Assembly: GCA_023512835.1 (NCBI GenBank)
Contig: CM042088.1
Location: forward strand, 44,966,771-45,030,770
Length of the DNA stretch: 64,000 bases
Reading direction: 5' to 3'
Source: Taxillus chinensis
Taxonomy: Eukaryota > Streptophyta > Magnoliopsida > Santalales > Loranthaceae
Part shown: positions 1 through 13,038 of the stretch, piece by piece
Layout of the letters: every line of letters starts with the position of its first letter
Position numbering within the stretch: position 1 is the first letter of the stretch
Notes under the pieces: generated by a model
The model's input: only the letters and a program-made list of their open reading frames with translations
Told to the model about the DNA's origin: nothing
The model's database searches: none
Translations under genes and position numbers: made by a program

Positions 1-1235
1 GTCTGACCAGAGGGCGTTAGGGGAATCCTCGTCTCCCCGGTTGCCGCGCCGTGTGCGTTGAAAACGACCGAGGTGGATAGGCCGGCCCTAGCAACCAATT
101 TCATGTCCCCGCCCCCCGTGTCACCCAGCCGGACCTAAATCGACCAACCCAACACCCTGACCCGTCCCAGCCATCTCGGCCCACACGACCTATTTTTAAT
201 ATTTTAGATGATAGGTTGTATTTGCTGGTGTTTTTATCCATATTTTTTATTTAATTATAAATTTTATTATATATATATAAATATAAAATAATACTTACCT
301 TGCTTTTAAAAAAACATATGAAACTATCACAATATAATTAAAGAACATTCTACTTTCAACTAAATGTATTTCTACACATGCCATCCTTACCTGCATGTAA
401 TAATTACTATTTATTTACATAATTATAATTTTTTCCAACCTCTTTATTCTTTTTAATTTGTTCAATTACTATAAATAAATTAATATTTTTAAATAATATT
501 TTAATTATAATATTATTTTGCATTCGAACTTCTAGCATTCACACTTTCAAGTAAATGAAAGCAACAAAAATTTTATGGAAAATAGGTGTGAAAGATGAAG
601 ATTAATAAAATATGAAAAAAAGATACTCTTGTACAAGTATAAGTATAAATCCTATGCAAGTATTATTGATATGATGATGTAATTGAATTCAATAATCTAC
701 TCATAGTTGTACACACAAGCAACTTGTATATAGTAAAAATAACTTATCAATAGAATACGCGTAAGATAATATTATTTTTGATGTAATTTGTACGAGTATA
801 AATTGTATGCAAGTGTTATGATTCGATGTGATTGAATTCAGTAGCCTAGTCATATTTGTACACAAGCAACTTGTATATAGTAAAAATAAATTATCAAGAA
901 AATAAATAATATTATTTTTGAAAATAAGAATTTTTTTTAAAATAAATTTTAAATTTACCAGTGATGAAAATTTATAATTTTTAAAAATAATGAAAAACTA
1001 AATTTGAATAAGAAAAGGTATGACATTATGTAAAATGGGGGACGGTTAAAATTAAAAAAAGGTATGTTATTTTGAATTACTAAAATTGAGAAAAAAAAAA
1101 CAGAAAATATTCGCTGAGGTGCTGTACTTCATTAAAAGGTACAAACAGTGCCCGGTCTCGCATTGCGGCACTGGTGGGTCTAAAATCTAAACGTGGACAC
1201 CTTCTGTCTCTCTCGCTCGCTCGCTCACTCGCCCT
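1..1235. other. Intergenic and promoter region left of VTE4
   Basis: The first 190 bases are GC-rich and could be the edge of a neighbouring gene outside the window, but I see no supportable reading frame. The rest is AT-rich. It contains an imperfect tandem duplication (listed separately). The last 100 bases before the VTE4 start become C/T-rich (short TCGC and CTCT runs around 1205-1230), as is common in plant 5' leaders. I could not fix a TATA box. Confidence 0.5.
630..925. repeat. Imperfect tandem duplication, period about 148 bp
   Basis: Two copies are seen directly: each carries an ATGCAAGT-type start, then ATTGAATTCA (682 and 831), then AACTTGTATATAG (721 and 868), and ends in an AATATTATTTTTGA block. 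The spacing of the shared words is 147-149 bases. The copies differ by scattered substitutions and small indels, so the duplication is not recent. Confidence 0.8.
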
Positions 1236-1592
1236 ATGACGACAGTCGCCGCCGCATTCACCCTCTTCCCCGCGTACTCCCCGAATCTAGGTCCGCGAGC
1301 AGCGCTTCTTCCCCTCCCGTGCCGCCGTCATCGGGGAGTCCGCATGCAATCTCGGCGGTCCGCCATGGCAGCCGAGGCGTCGGGGAGCGGAGCGCTGCAG
1401 AAAGGTATAGCCGAGCTGTACGACGAGTCGTCGGGGGCGTGGGAGTACATTTGGGGCGACCACATGCACCACGGCTTCTACGAGCCCGACTCACCGGCCT
1501 CCGTCGGCGACCATCGCCTCGCACAGGTTCGCATGATCGAAGAAGCCCTCCGATTCGCAGCCGTTTCTGGTATTTCTGTGCCTCTTCTCTCC

Positions 1593-1626
<34 letters not shown>

Positions 1627-3642
1627 GTGGTTTCTGGTATTTCTGCGCCCGACCACCCATCATCTCATCGGCTTAAATATAAATATATATTAAACCTGGC
1701 TCTCTGAAGTCTTGTCTTATTAAAATGGTGCTGAATTGAGCTGCTGCAACCACTGCTGGGCAGTAAAAACTGAAGAGAACATTCTAAGCCTTCTGGTGTA
1801 TTCAATGTTTCGGATTTACCCATCTGATGGTGGACCGTGGTTTGCCATCCTTGTCAACAAGTAAACATGAATATATAAGGTTTTGACTTGATGCTATGGA
1901 TATGGATGCTTTTGTCTGCAGAGGATCCGTTGAACAAGCCCCAAAAAATTGTAGATGTTGGATGTGGGATCGGAGGCAGCTCAAGATACCTAGCTAGAAA
2001 ATATGGGGCCGAATGCAAGGGTATCACATTGAGCCCTGTCCAAGCTGAAAGGGCCAATGCTCTTGCAGCTGCCGAAGGGTTAGCTCACAGGGTGAGCACA
2101 AACCTTGCGATTAATTAATGACAACACATACGAAGATTTCTCACACATTCCTGAGATTTAATTAAACTGATCTATGTGGCTGAGACGTGCACACAATCAA
2201 CAGCTTTCCCTGGGGATAGTATAGCATACAGATGAAGCAAGCTATGATTTATAGGATATTTGTGATGAAACTCGTGCAGAATAACAATTTACATACAAAT
2301 TTTTCCTTGGTAGTCACAATACATATTCAAAACTAGTTTCTAGCATCCCCTTGTCATGCCATTTGTGTATATTGTATCCAGTGAATTTAAGGACTTCATG
2401 GTGGAACTGCATCAGTTAATCACTGCTTGGACTTATTTGGTTTCAAAATTTTAGTTTATACTGTGATTTCCCTGTGGATCTCACGATGGGATTCGTAGTA
2501 AGGTTTCCTTGGCCACTATGATGATAGTACTGACAACAAAAATACGACCATAGTTTGTAAAAAAAAAATGGTGCCATGAATTTTTTATAACAGCAAAAGT
2601 CATTTGCAGGTCTCCTTTCAAGTTGCAGATGCTTTGGAACAACCATTCCCTGAGGGGCAATTTAATCTGGTTTGGTCCATGGAGAGTGGAGAGCACATGC
2701 CTGACAAAGCAAAGGTTTTTCTCTGAAAACTTTAAAAGGATGTAATTCTTGTTTATGTTGGCTGAAGTTGAACAGTGGTGTCATAAATTACTGGATTCTC
2801 AAATATTTTGTGTTTAGTCATTTGTTGTTCCCAATTCCCATCCAACCCTTTTATCTCTTTTTGTCGCAGTTTGTTGGTGAGTTGGTTCGGGTTGCTGCCC
2901 CTGGAGCAAAAATAATTATTGTAACTTGGTGCCACAGGGATCTTGCTCCCCCTGAGGAATCTCTGCAGCCAGAGGAGAAACAGCTCTTGGACAAGATATG
3001 CAATGCTTATTATCTTCCTGCCTGGTGCTCTACTGCTGATTATTTAAAATTGCTCGAGTCCCTTTCTTTGCAGGTGAATTTCTCTTTTCAACGTTGAACT
3101 GCTGTCTGCTGTACTCTAGGAACTCGGCACCTCATGTTTTGTCAAATGCTTGTTTTTGCTTTTACTCAGTTATTAGTGGGAAATGGATATTGTGAATTAG
3201 ATACTTTGTTCAGCGAGTCCATGCAATCTTCTGCCCCTCAGTTGTCGGTTCAATTTTGCTCGTGTTGTGTGTTTAGTACGCAATAAACTCTTGATGTTAC
3301 ACCATGGCAGGATATAAAAGCAGCAGATTGGTCTGCTAATGTGGCTCCGTTTTGGCCAGCAGTTATCCGCTCTGCATTGTCATGGAAAGGACTTGTATCT
3401 CTGCTAATAAGTGGTAAGATTTGTGTCCTCTGCAGGCGTAGTTTTCAACTTCTCTACAATGTCATAGCAGAAAATGTTGATTGGCCTTGGATTTATGTTT
3501 TAACTCCCATTTTGTTTGGAATGGACCGACTTAACCAGGATGGAAAACCATTAAAGGAGCGTTGGTGATGCCTTTGATGATTGAAGGGTACAAGAAAGGT
3601 CTAATAAAGTTTGCCATCATCACGTGTCAAAAGCCTGAATAG
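1236..3642 (+). CDS. VTE4: Gamma-tocopherol methyltransferase, plastid (339 aa, 6 exons)
   Basis: Catalyses S-adenosylmethionine-dependent methylation of gamma- to alpha-tocopherol (and delta to beta), the last step of vitamin E synthesis in the plastid. Exons: 1236-1569, 1922-2091, 2610-2714, 2870-3073, 3311-3413, 3539-3642; they total 1020 nt in frame, with GT-AG introns. The first ~50 residues are Ala/Arg/Ser/Pro-rich, as in a transit peptide. Class I methyltransferase motif VDVGCGIGG lies near residues 122-130, followed by the family signatures SMESGEHMPDK, VTWCHRDLAP and WKTIKGALVMPLMIEGYKKG, ending in ITCQKPE. Family identity is very clear; the length matches plant VTE4 (about 350 aa). 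Exon 1 is much more GC-rich than the other exons. The start chosen is the first ATG in frame, directly after a pyrimidine-rich leader. Confidence 0.95.
1592..1626. repeat. Compound (CT)n(CA)n microsatellite in VTE4 intron 1
   Basis: A CT tract passes directly into a CA tract about 20 bases after the intron 1 donor. Such tracts are length-variable and would make a convenient marker at this locus. Confidence 0.9.
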
Positions 3643-5246
3643 ATCCCCAATGAGATGTTGGAAGTAAAGCGATAGTTTTGTTGATTGGCATTCGCATTCC
3701 CCGTCATTTTTATTATATCTTGTTGGGCTCTCGTCTCTGCCAATTACATACGCGTTCCTGTGCTCCTTGTTCCTTGGGGGATTTTCACGGACAAAGAGGG
3801 ATGTGTAATCCAATATACTCTATTTATATATATATTTTTTAGCTTGAAGCACTAATTTAATAAAAATATTGAAAAAAGTATACTTTTTAAATTTTATATT
3901 ATAATTTAAATTTTAATAGAATAAATAATAAATCTTTAAATTAAATTCTTATTACATTTATTTATTTTATATTTATATTTATTTAAAATAAATAAATAAG
4001 TATTTTAATTGATAAATGATTAAAACAAAGTATGCTTAGATTGCCATAAAAAAACTTTGTTTTCTAATGCATTTGTTTTCTAAAAAAACTTGGTCTCAAA
4101 CCGGGGAGGGCATTCGACTCAAACAATAATTAAGCCTTAGGTGCAGTTCGAATGTATTTATGTAACGGGGAGGTCATTTGACCCCATGCTAATTGTTATG
4201 CGTGAATTGTGGCCTTTTTAAATGTAATTTTTTTGTAGGTTTGGCTAAATAATTTAATAAAAATATTTTAAAATATTTTTTCATTAAAAAGTATTTTTTA
4301 AAGTTTAATATTTTTATTTACTCTTTAAATAATTATATCTATTTTTCAATTTTCTCATTTTTTGTTTATTTTTTAAAATATTTTAATTAAATAGTAAAAA
4401 TACATTGATAAAATAAAAAATATAAGTGTACAATAAAAAATAAAATAATATAAGAGCATAGATCTTCTGCAGTTAATTACTACAAAGTAGCACACACCAA
4501 AACAGCTTAAAACGACATTATTACGGTACTTTTTTTAAAAATCCTAAAATATCGTTATTTTGGGTTGTTTTGTTAGTGTGTGCATCTCTATCCTCATATA
4601 TGAGTTGGTCTGCCTCTTTTTTTAACCACCACCCCCCACCCACCATAAGCTGATGTATTTTTAAAAACTGTTATAGCATACACAGATATAATATATTGCT
4701 ATTTGTGTAATTTTGCATTAATTTTATTTTTCAGATTATTAAATATTATTTTTATTTTATTAAAATTATTATTTAAAAGTATATTATGTAATGAATATAG
4801 CTAATGGGTTCACCCACTTCCTTCCTTGCATCATTGCACAGCGTTCTCTGACCAAAATACTGGTAATCACGGAGTTCATTAGATATTTGATATTTCTATG
4901 CAAAAAAGATATAAAAGGTATTAAAAACAAACAATTGTATTATTGCATAATGTTAAATGCTATTTTTTTCTCATCAAATGTAAAATAAATATCATTAAAG
5001 TGCATAATTTCAAAATTAAATATATAGAATATAAATACAACATAATACATATTAATCCAATAAATAGTTTATTTTTCACCGTTTTGATTATTACACACAA
5101 GTGATGAAAACTGGTCGGCATTGTCTCGGCCAGCCGCCAGGAACGAACGGCCGTGGTTTGTCAGCAACAACCGCATCGTTGTTGTTGGTTGTTCTGTAAT
5201 CTGGTATTATAGTTTGACAGCAACAATCGCAGGTGAAGCTTTAAGG
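3643..5246. other. AT-rich intergenic region between VTE4 and the RimM-fusion gene
   Basis: No gene is supported here. It holds the VTE4 3' untranslated region, two stretches with a shared CGGGGAGG word (about 4105 and 4168), a 94-bp foldback (listed separately) and long A/T runs. Short frames such as 4791-4988 are low-complexity and have no recognisable protein content. Confidence 0.5.
4490..4583. mobile_element. MITE-like foldback, 94 bp
   Basis: The ends are inverted repeats: the left end starts GCACACACCAAAACA and the right end, read on the other strand, starts GCACACACTAACAAAACA. Internally an AAAACGACATTATT / AAATAACGATATT pair continues the arm. The structure fits a small non-autonomous DNA transposon, but I do not see a clear target-site duplication, so it could also be a simple hairpin. 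Confidence 0.45.
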
Positions 5247-8200
5247 ATGCTGGGAAACTCGCCCCTGTGCTGTCCGAATTCGCTGTCTCCTTCTCTGTCT
5301 TTCCCAAGCCCTCAGCGTTTGACAGCATTTACGCTTCCAGCTCGACCCACTTCCTCAATCGGCGCTTCCTTGCGCTTGCCACTTCTCTCCAATCATTCCC
5401 AGTGTCACAATCGTAATCTGCATCATCGGCACTCAACTCGTAATGTTGTCTTCACTTCGTCTTTGAGGAATCATTTATTAATATTGTGTTCTAGATATTT
5501 GTGTTTTTTTTTTAAATCCTGGTTTGTTCTTTTTGGGTAATTAGATTCTTGCTCCACTTCAGCCACCCAAGAAATTGTTGAAACCAGCAAAAGTGAGTTC
5601 AACTTTGTTGAAGTTGGGTATATAGCCTCTGCTCATGGGCTTCAAGGGGAGGTTCGTGTTAAGACCAGTAGTGATTTTCCTGAGTTGCGTTTTACCAAGG
5701 TGAACAAACATTTCCCTGAAAACGCGAACAGTTTTCTAAATGTTGATATGGGTTATGCACCTTGAAATATTTGTGTTTCTGATAAGTTTGCAGTGGTGTT
5801 ATCATAGCCTGGAACGAGATGGTTGCGTCAACGAGTTTTAGGGAGAGAAATGGTCCAGGAAGTTGAGCTGGTAGGGGGAAGATGTCATCCTGGACAAAAG
5901 GGCTGGATAGTAAAATTCATGGGATATGACACATCTGACCTGGTGAATACCATGCAAACTTTTTTCTTTTCTTTTCTTTTTTCTGCTGCTGAACTTTCAA
6001 CCAATATTGTTTACGCCTTTAGCATTTTGTGGTTCTCATAGCTGGTGGATATTTCTGAACACGGTATTATTTTACTTGATAACAAAGAAAGAAACTAATT
6101 AAAGGTATATGCTGCCAACTGAATTCATAGCTGGGTTTATTGATAGCGTAATTCTTGGATTCCCTGCATGCAACATCGATTCTCTAATAGGGCTTGAGCT
6201 TGTGAGTGTCTGTCTTATTGTCCTTGGTGGTTTCCTGTTTTTTTTTTTCAGGCTAAACAGCTTGTTGGGTCTACTATACTTGTCAGGGAAGAAGACAGAC
6301 CAGAATTGCAGGATGGCGAATTTTACACACGCGATCTCGTCGGCATGAGAATTGTTCTTAAGGTTTACACTTATTATTTTATGTTATACTGCTAAGAGAT
6401 ATTATTGCCTTTTGAAACAATCAATCTGTATAGGTGTTTGCATTTTCATTGAAAAATGTATTGATGATACTTTATTGTTGTTTTCAGGAAACTCGCGAAC
6501 TAGTAGGAGTCGTTGTAAAGGTCTTCAATTTTGGAGCTAGTGATCTTTTACAGGTGTCACTTGATTCATCAAAAGAACGAAAAAATGTAACTGGAAAGCC
6601 GAAAATTGGAACACATGATTCTGCTCCCCTTGTATGGGTGCCATTTGTAGAACCAATTGTTCCCATTGTTGATATGGATAAAAGAGAAATGCTGATCACA
6701 CCACCGAAGGGACTTCTTGACTTAAATATGCGCACTGATGGGAGGACCAAGAAAGAAAGGCGCCTGCTTGTAAGGAAAATTCTCCTGAGAGCCATTTTCC
6801 CATGAACAATCTTAGTTTTGCATTACTTTTTCATTGAAGTAATCTTTGTGTTACCAACTTTACAAATTATAAATTGCCCAAATGGGCTGCTAAATATATT
6901 TTAGAATTTTTAATGCGAACTTTATTTTATTGGGAGCATTTTTTTTCCCTACTGTCTCCAATGCCTGCTTCCGAAGCTTTATGTTTATAATGTGGTCTAT
7001 CCTTCATTTGCTACTTTTCTTGGAAAGAAAAAAAAAGGTTTATAAAGTTTTATTCAATTTGAACTTTTATCTTGTGATAGCCAACACTTCGTTTATATCA
7101 AAATCAAAAACATGGTTCTGTTATGTCTAGGAATGGAAACAAAGAAAGAAGTTACAGCGACTTGTCATAGCCGCTAAGAAGAAATTGATTGAAATGGACC
7201 AGCAGCATGTTTTACATGGTTTTAAATTTGGGGACAAAGCCCAGAAGAGCTTGCTGGCAGATGAGATTGTTGGGTTAAATCCAAGATTACTTCAATTGCA
7301 GTTACAAAAAATTATGACACCTTCTAAGAGGTGACATAATTATAATTTGAATCCGTTATAGTTTTTTATTATCATTTTATTTGTCATTAAATCAGAGTTA
7401 TTTTTCATTCATATCTGATACATTATTGGTACCTATTGCATCAGACGTCATACGTTCTAAAAAACTTTTGTTATGCTCCTCTTTGATTATTGTTTGCAAA
7501 AATACATTCATGTTCATGGTGTTATTTGCTTCATTCACACTTTAATTTGTCTGTTGACACATTTTGAACAACTTTCGTTATTTGCACATCAGCTGCCATG
7601 GTGTTATTTGCATCATTTGCACTTTAATTTGTATGTTGACACTTTTTGGAGGCACCCACATATTCCTTGAACTGTTTGTGGCATCATGCATTCCTGTGAG
7701 CTATGTTCTTGTGACATTTATGATTAAAAAAATTGGGAAAAATTGGGAAAAATATTTGGGACATTTAGTAGCTGGTTTTGATGTCATTCTGATTTTTAAT
7801 TCTTTTATAGATTTTTAAAATATATAATTAATAGAAGACAGAGGAGCTACTCTTTCATGTAGTCTCTTAGGTACGAAGTTCCATTAACACAATGCCACAT
7901 GTCCAGTGGATACTTATTTTATTTTAGACACATGGTACCGTGTAATTGGGAGTTTGTACATTGGAGTTTACCTAACTATGCAGGTCCTATTTTCTTTGTC
8001 TATTATTTTATAATTAAAATATTAGTTATGTCAAGAAAACACATCAAAAACCAGTACCTTGTGTCTATTATGTTAAACATGCATCACGGTGAATATTCAT
8101 TGTTATTATAACTTGTAGAGGCTTAAAAGTTATTGACTCTGATTTCCTTTCTGTTAACAACGAAACAACAAATTGTGTGGAGGCCTGTAAGTTTGTAATA

Positions 8201-10186
8201 GTAAATCTTCATTACCTTCACCTAAATTGAAATCATGTGCAGGCATACAATTTCGTCCTTCTTGAGTAAATTACTAAAATTTTGCTTATGTTGGAATCAG
8301 ATGGTATTTTAAAGAGTTCATGAGTGCTAATTCAGAGAAGTTAATGAGAAGTTTCCTGGAAATGCCTGAGCAACCTGGTACTCAGTGTAGCACTGAAAGA
8401 AATCTAGATTCAAATATCAAATTCCTCCAAAATGGGGTTGATATGATGTCCAGAGGCAAAGTTGCCATTGTTTTAGTTGTTAATGAAGTCACAAAGTCGG
8501 TTTGCGGACATGATCTAGATCCTCTTGATCCTGAAAGTACTTTACCTTGTCCCATCCTACAGAAATTACTTGATGGTGCGGATGGTAATTTTTTTTTGAA
8601 GGTGAGGTGCCTCAGTCTTAAATATTTGTTTGTTAAAGATATCTTCACTAAATGTAGCAATTGCCTGTGACCTTCTTAGTCCTCACCCCCACCCTAACCC
8701 CCTAATTCCTGATTGTGTGTTTATTGATTATTAGAAGTTTTGGCCATTGTTTGCTCTTGTCTGACAAATAATCCTCATCTCTTACTAGTAAAAATTGCTG
8801 CCAATATTAATTTAGTTCAATTATGATGATTATACCCGTCATTAAATGGACCGTGGCTTCTAGGAATCATTGCGGGGTAAAAGTTGCCTTTAAATAGTTG
8901 TTCATTCATTGTGGCGGGAAACTTGCCTTGCTGATTCTAGGCATTTAGGTCCAACATGGGAAATACTTGAAATTATTTTTGCGGCTCATATTCCTCTGTT
9001 TTTTTGGAAGCATCTTCTTTTTGAAACAGAATTTAATGAATTATTTATCTATTACAGATGGAAGACCGTGCATCGGTGCCTCTAATTTTAGTTTGCCCAG
9101 CTCAAGAAACTCAATATCTCATAGAACTCTTCTCTGACAACGACCACTTTGCTTTTGACTCTCAAAAGGTTACCATGCTCATGTTCTGAAAATTGTTTTA
9201 TTTTCCTCAATTTAAAAAACAAATCAAACCTTTAATATGTGTTATCATGCATAAAGAGTACTGATGGTTTTAGTTGGCACAGGTCTGGTTCTTGGAAGAA
9301 GAGGAGCTACCTGTCATTAGCAGCTCAGCGGGAGCAGAAAACGGGAACAAAATTTTGATGAAATCTCCATGGGAAATACTTAAATTACCAATGGGTTCTG
9401 GTGGGGTTATTAGCTTGCTTTCATCAAATGGAATTCTTGATAAACTTTGTGAAATGGGTGCAGAGTACATCGAGGTTTGCCGTTTTGCCATATGACTTCT
9501 ATCATGCATTAAAACTCGAATTCTATGATTTCATTTGGAAGATAGATAATGGATCTTTTAAAATTAAAATGCAGCAAGAACTTGAACCTAACATCCTATA
9601 ACTATACGACAATTGAGCCTTTGTTCCAGGAGTTAGGGTTGGCTATATGGAAAAATAAATAAATAAAGTCAGGTGCTTGAATCTATGATGCCATTCATCT
9701 TTATCTCTTGTTTCACTCTCATCTAATCTTAAAACACTAATATCCAAAAAAAAAAATTGAACTGTGAAAAAGTAGTTTTTGTTATGTAAAATGTTATCAT
9801 TTTAAATGTCATTGTTACAGACTACTTTATCACTGCAGGTATGTAGTTCTACCCAAGGACTTGTCAATGAAAGCCCTACACTTCTTGGATTTGTAGACTC
9901 ACGGAAGGCTGATTTGGGGTTTCAAATGCCCCCGGACACAAACAATTATGAGGACACTTTTGATATGATATTCTCCATGGGTTTTATGAAGAAGTTGGTG
10001 AAACATATTCATAAGCTCAATTTCCAAGCAGTGTTGAAGCCAAACTCTTATGTCGCAAAGGTTGGGGAAGAGTGGGTTGATGCTATCCCTTCCTGCCCTA
10101 ATTCATATGAATTTTGTTGTTCAATCTACAGTTCCTTAAATGTTTGTTCTTCTGATAAGATCTGTGTACTGAAGACTGCACGGTAG
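5247..10186 (+). CDS. RimM-like 16S rRNA processing protein fused to a UDP-sugar pyrophosphorylase-like domain (675 aa, 10 exons)
   Basis: Homologous to the plant RimM-family proteins (Arabidopsis At5g46420 type, from memory). Exons: 5247-5439 (donor uncertain; 5412 also keeps frame), 5545-5699, 5808-5942, 6252-6362, 6488-6769, 7131-7330, 8301-8601, 9058-9168, 9283-9474, 9839-10186; total 2028 nt. Residues 1-64 look like a plastid transit peptide (Ser/Pro/Leu/Arg-rich). Residues ~80-165 are a RimM N-domain (EVGYIASAHGLQGEVRV; PGTRWLR), ~165-280 a PRC-barrel (FYTRDLVGMRIVLKE; VWVPFVEPIVPIVD), ~290-325 a basic helix, and ~360-675 resembles UDPGP enzymes (LPMGSGGVISLL; GILDKLCEMGAEYIEV). The nucleotide-binding loop expected after GKVAIVLV lacks the Gly-rich GTRLG-type sequence, so that half is probably not catalytic. 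RimM helps mature the small ribosomal subunit; plastid location is inferred. Confidence 0.85.
7515..7650. repeat. Tandem duplication in intron 6 of the RimM-fusion gene, period 82 bp
   Basis: CATGGTGTTATTTGC begins at 7515 and again at 7597, and each copy continues into a CACTTTAATTTGT and GTTGACAC block. The two copies differ at a handful of positions. It makes the surrounding frames (7473-7670 and 7564-7818) look repetitive; they are not coding. Confidence 0.8.
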
Positions 10187-11400
10187 GTTTCTTTGTGTGT
10201 TTGTTTGTTTGTTTTTGTTTTTTTGCCACATCAATGGAGCCCCAACTTTCAAAGATCCCCTAGAACTGTGTACATACAGAAATGTTGAATTCAGATGCTG
10301 CAGGGTGCAGTTCTTATGGAAAGGAAAGAATGAAGCGAGTCCTATTCCCAGCATGTTAAAAATTGTCACACTTTCATGGTTTACAAGTTTGCTGTACGGT
10401 TATGACAATACATAACTGCTCAGTTTGTTGATAATGAATGTTGATTGGCTAGGGATTAATGATTTGTATAAAAAATCAATAAATATTTAAACTTCAAAAG
10501 TTAATATCAATGCCCTTAAAACATAAAACTTAATAAGCATTAGTAATGGGGGAAACTTAATGGAATCAATAAGTTAAATAAACCTATATATATATATATA
10601 ATATATATATATATATATTAATAAGTTAAATGTGTTAAATAAATATATAAATTTAATTAATTTCAAATATTCATCATAATTTAATAAATACTCATTTATT
10701 TATTTCCACGTTATTATTTTTCTACACAACTAAAAATAATTTTTTTAAATACATTAGTGTAACTTCAACGGATTCTATATTATATATAAATAGAAAGTCA
10801 AATAATATAATATTAATGTTTTTATATGTGAAAAGTAATATTATAAAATTACTATTTATTTAATATTATAATATGTTATTATCACCGGTTACTCTTTATA
10901 TGTATTAATAAAGAAATATAGATGATGTAAAAAATATATTTTTTGAAAATATTATTTTAAATAAAATAAAGATAAAATATAAAGAAATATTAGAGTTAAA
11001 ATTGTAAAATAATAAAATATATTTTAAAATAAAAATAAAATAAATATTTTTTATTGAAATTGTCTTTATACAAATCGGTCTGTAAATTTGAAATATCAGT
11101 ATTTTATATTAGTTCTTTAAAAATAGTTTTTTGTCCGAAACGTATACACTAGTAGTTTAATAAAAAAAAATTAGGGAAAAATGGTTTCATATATTTTTTA
11201 AAAATGTAAAAAAAAGGGGGGGAGTTGTGCAGTCCATGGATTGGTCAATCCGCATGCGGAACAAATTAAAACCTGCCAACAAACGGACTGGACCGTTTCA
11301 CAAACACGTGTCGATCCAGCAAATGGCGAGAGAAATAAAATCACATTCATCCATCGCTCCCAAAACGCCATCGCTGTTCTCTGCTCCTTTAAAACCCTCA
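10187..11400. other. AT-rich intergenic region after the RimM-fusion gene
   Basis: It carries the 3' untranslated region of the upstream gene, an (AT)n palindromic tract at about 10582-10619, and long A/T-rich stretches. No gene is supported. From about 11220 base composition becomes balanced, marking the promoter and leader of the next gene. Confidence 0.5.
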
Positions 11401-11446
11401 TTCAGTCTCTGTTGTGGCTTCGCTGGCGTTTTCGAGTGTGTGAGTG

Positions 11447-11448
<2 letters not shown>

Positions 11449-11525
<77 letters not shown>
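11449..11525. repeat. Compound (AT)n(AG)n microsatellite in the leader of the coiled-coil gene
   Basis: An AT tract of about 28 bases runs directly into an AG tract of about 49 bases. It lies in the probable promoter or 5' leader of the gene whose coding region starts at 13039. GA tracts of this kind are known to bind plant BBR/BPC GAGA-binding factors; a regulatory role here is only inference. A similar compound tract occurs at 62396-62446. Confidence 0.85.
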
Positions 11526-11530
<5 letters not shown>

Positions 11531-13038
11531 AGCGCGGGGACGAGGTTGAAACTCAACGTTCTCGATAAAGCAAGGGGCTGGATCCAAAACCCTAGCTCCA
11601 CTCACCCAATGTCCTGAATGACGTGAGTGACCCTCTCTCATTTCCTTTCCTCGGACTTTTTAATGTTGTCGGGACTGTCCCTCATTCCTCAATCCTAACC
11701 TCAATCAATGTCCGCGTCATCGTGTATGCCAGTTTTTATTTTTGGCGTTGTCTTTGGAATTTGATTTTGCACACCAGGGTTTGAAATTTGTTGCTACGGT
11801 GTAGCCTTTTGGGTTTCCACGGAGGCTGAGCACGATCATCTCTACCCAGGTTTTTAGCTTATTGGGAGGGGGAGGGGGGGATTCGTGTTCTGGGCACTGA
11901 ATTTTATGACCCTGGAACTGTTTGTTCCTCGGGATTATCAATCTTTTGTTTTTTTTCTTTTAGTTGGCTACTGTTGAGGATTTTGGTGTGAATATGGCAA
12001 TGAAGAGAATGGTGGTCCGCTCTCTTAAACTGAGTTCCTGGCAGAGTTTAGGACAATGATATCGACATCTTTATGTAATGCATTTTGGATTTGATTGCTG
12101 CACCTCAATGCATTCTATGTTTCTCTGTAAGACTTCATTATTAGCGACCTTGATTCCAATTAGAAGCCACCTGCATCCATGCTTTATTAAGTATCATGGA
12201 TAAGTTAACCCTGTGAATGGTTTTAGCAATGCATTAACGGTGTGCATCTTATTTTACACGGGGTATTTCGGTGCCATCTATGTACTGAGTAGTATTACTT
12301 TCTTTTGAGTATTTATTTATTTTGGACATGTAGAATTTATTCTGCGTATATTCCCTTGTTAGCGAAAAAAATTGGCTTGAAAAAATTGTTTATTGGGATG
12401 TCTGGATTGATTGAATTTATCAATGGCTTGGCTTCTGAACATTCAAATTTCATTTTAAATTTTAAATTAGCCCAGATACAGTGGTAGCCATAGTTTGGCT
12501 GTTTTTTGCTGTTCCTAAATACTACTAGTAGACTGCTTTTGGTTCCTTTTACTATTCCGTCTCTGCTGTTAATGCTACTGCTTTTAATATACTTCTATGT
12601 TGTAAATGCTCTTCCAGACTCCGTAGTATACTCTTACCTTCTTGCCCACAGAAGTCTTCACCGGGACTAATTAGTGTATTCTTCTTGCCCATTAATATCT
12701 TACTTTTTCTTCATCAACCTCTTCTCCAGGTCAATTGAAACCTAATTAAAGTCAGTATTGGGATTTGGTTTATAATTTGTATTTTCCTAAAGCACTATAA
12801 TTTGCTTACTTAGTCTTTATTTTGTAAAAAAAATAAAATTTTGGTGGTGTGATTTTGGTTTTAATGCTCATTCACTATATATGTTAAGCATCAGGATTAT
12901 AAAATATTCATCAGTGCAGTGTTTTTACTAATTTACGTGTCATCAATAGCGCCAAGCATTTGGTGCATTCTCGATGCAGATCATATTTTGATGCTTCAAA
13001 CTTAAGCACTTTCCATCAAATACTTGGCTAGCTTCAAA

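Noticed and set aside
1..190. GC-rich block at the left edge as a gene fragment
   Set aside because: No open frame with recognisable protein content; kept only as a note.
5247..5540. Reading exon 1 of the RimM-fusion gene through to 5540
   Set aside because: The downstream part becomes a Phe/Leu run typical of an intron, and joining exon 2 in frame needs a donor at 5439 or 5412 instead.
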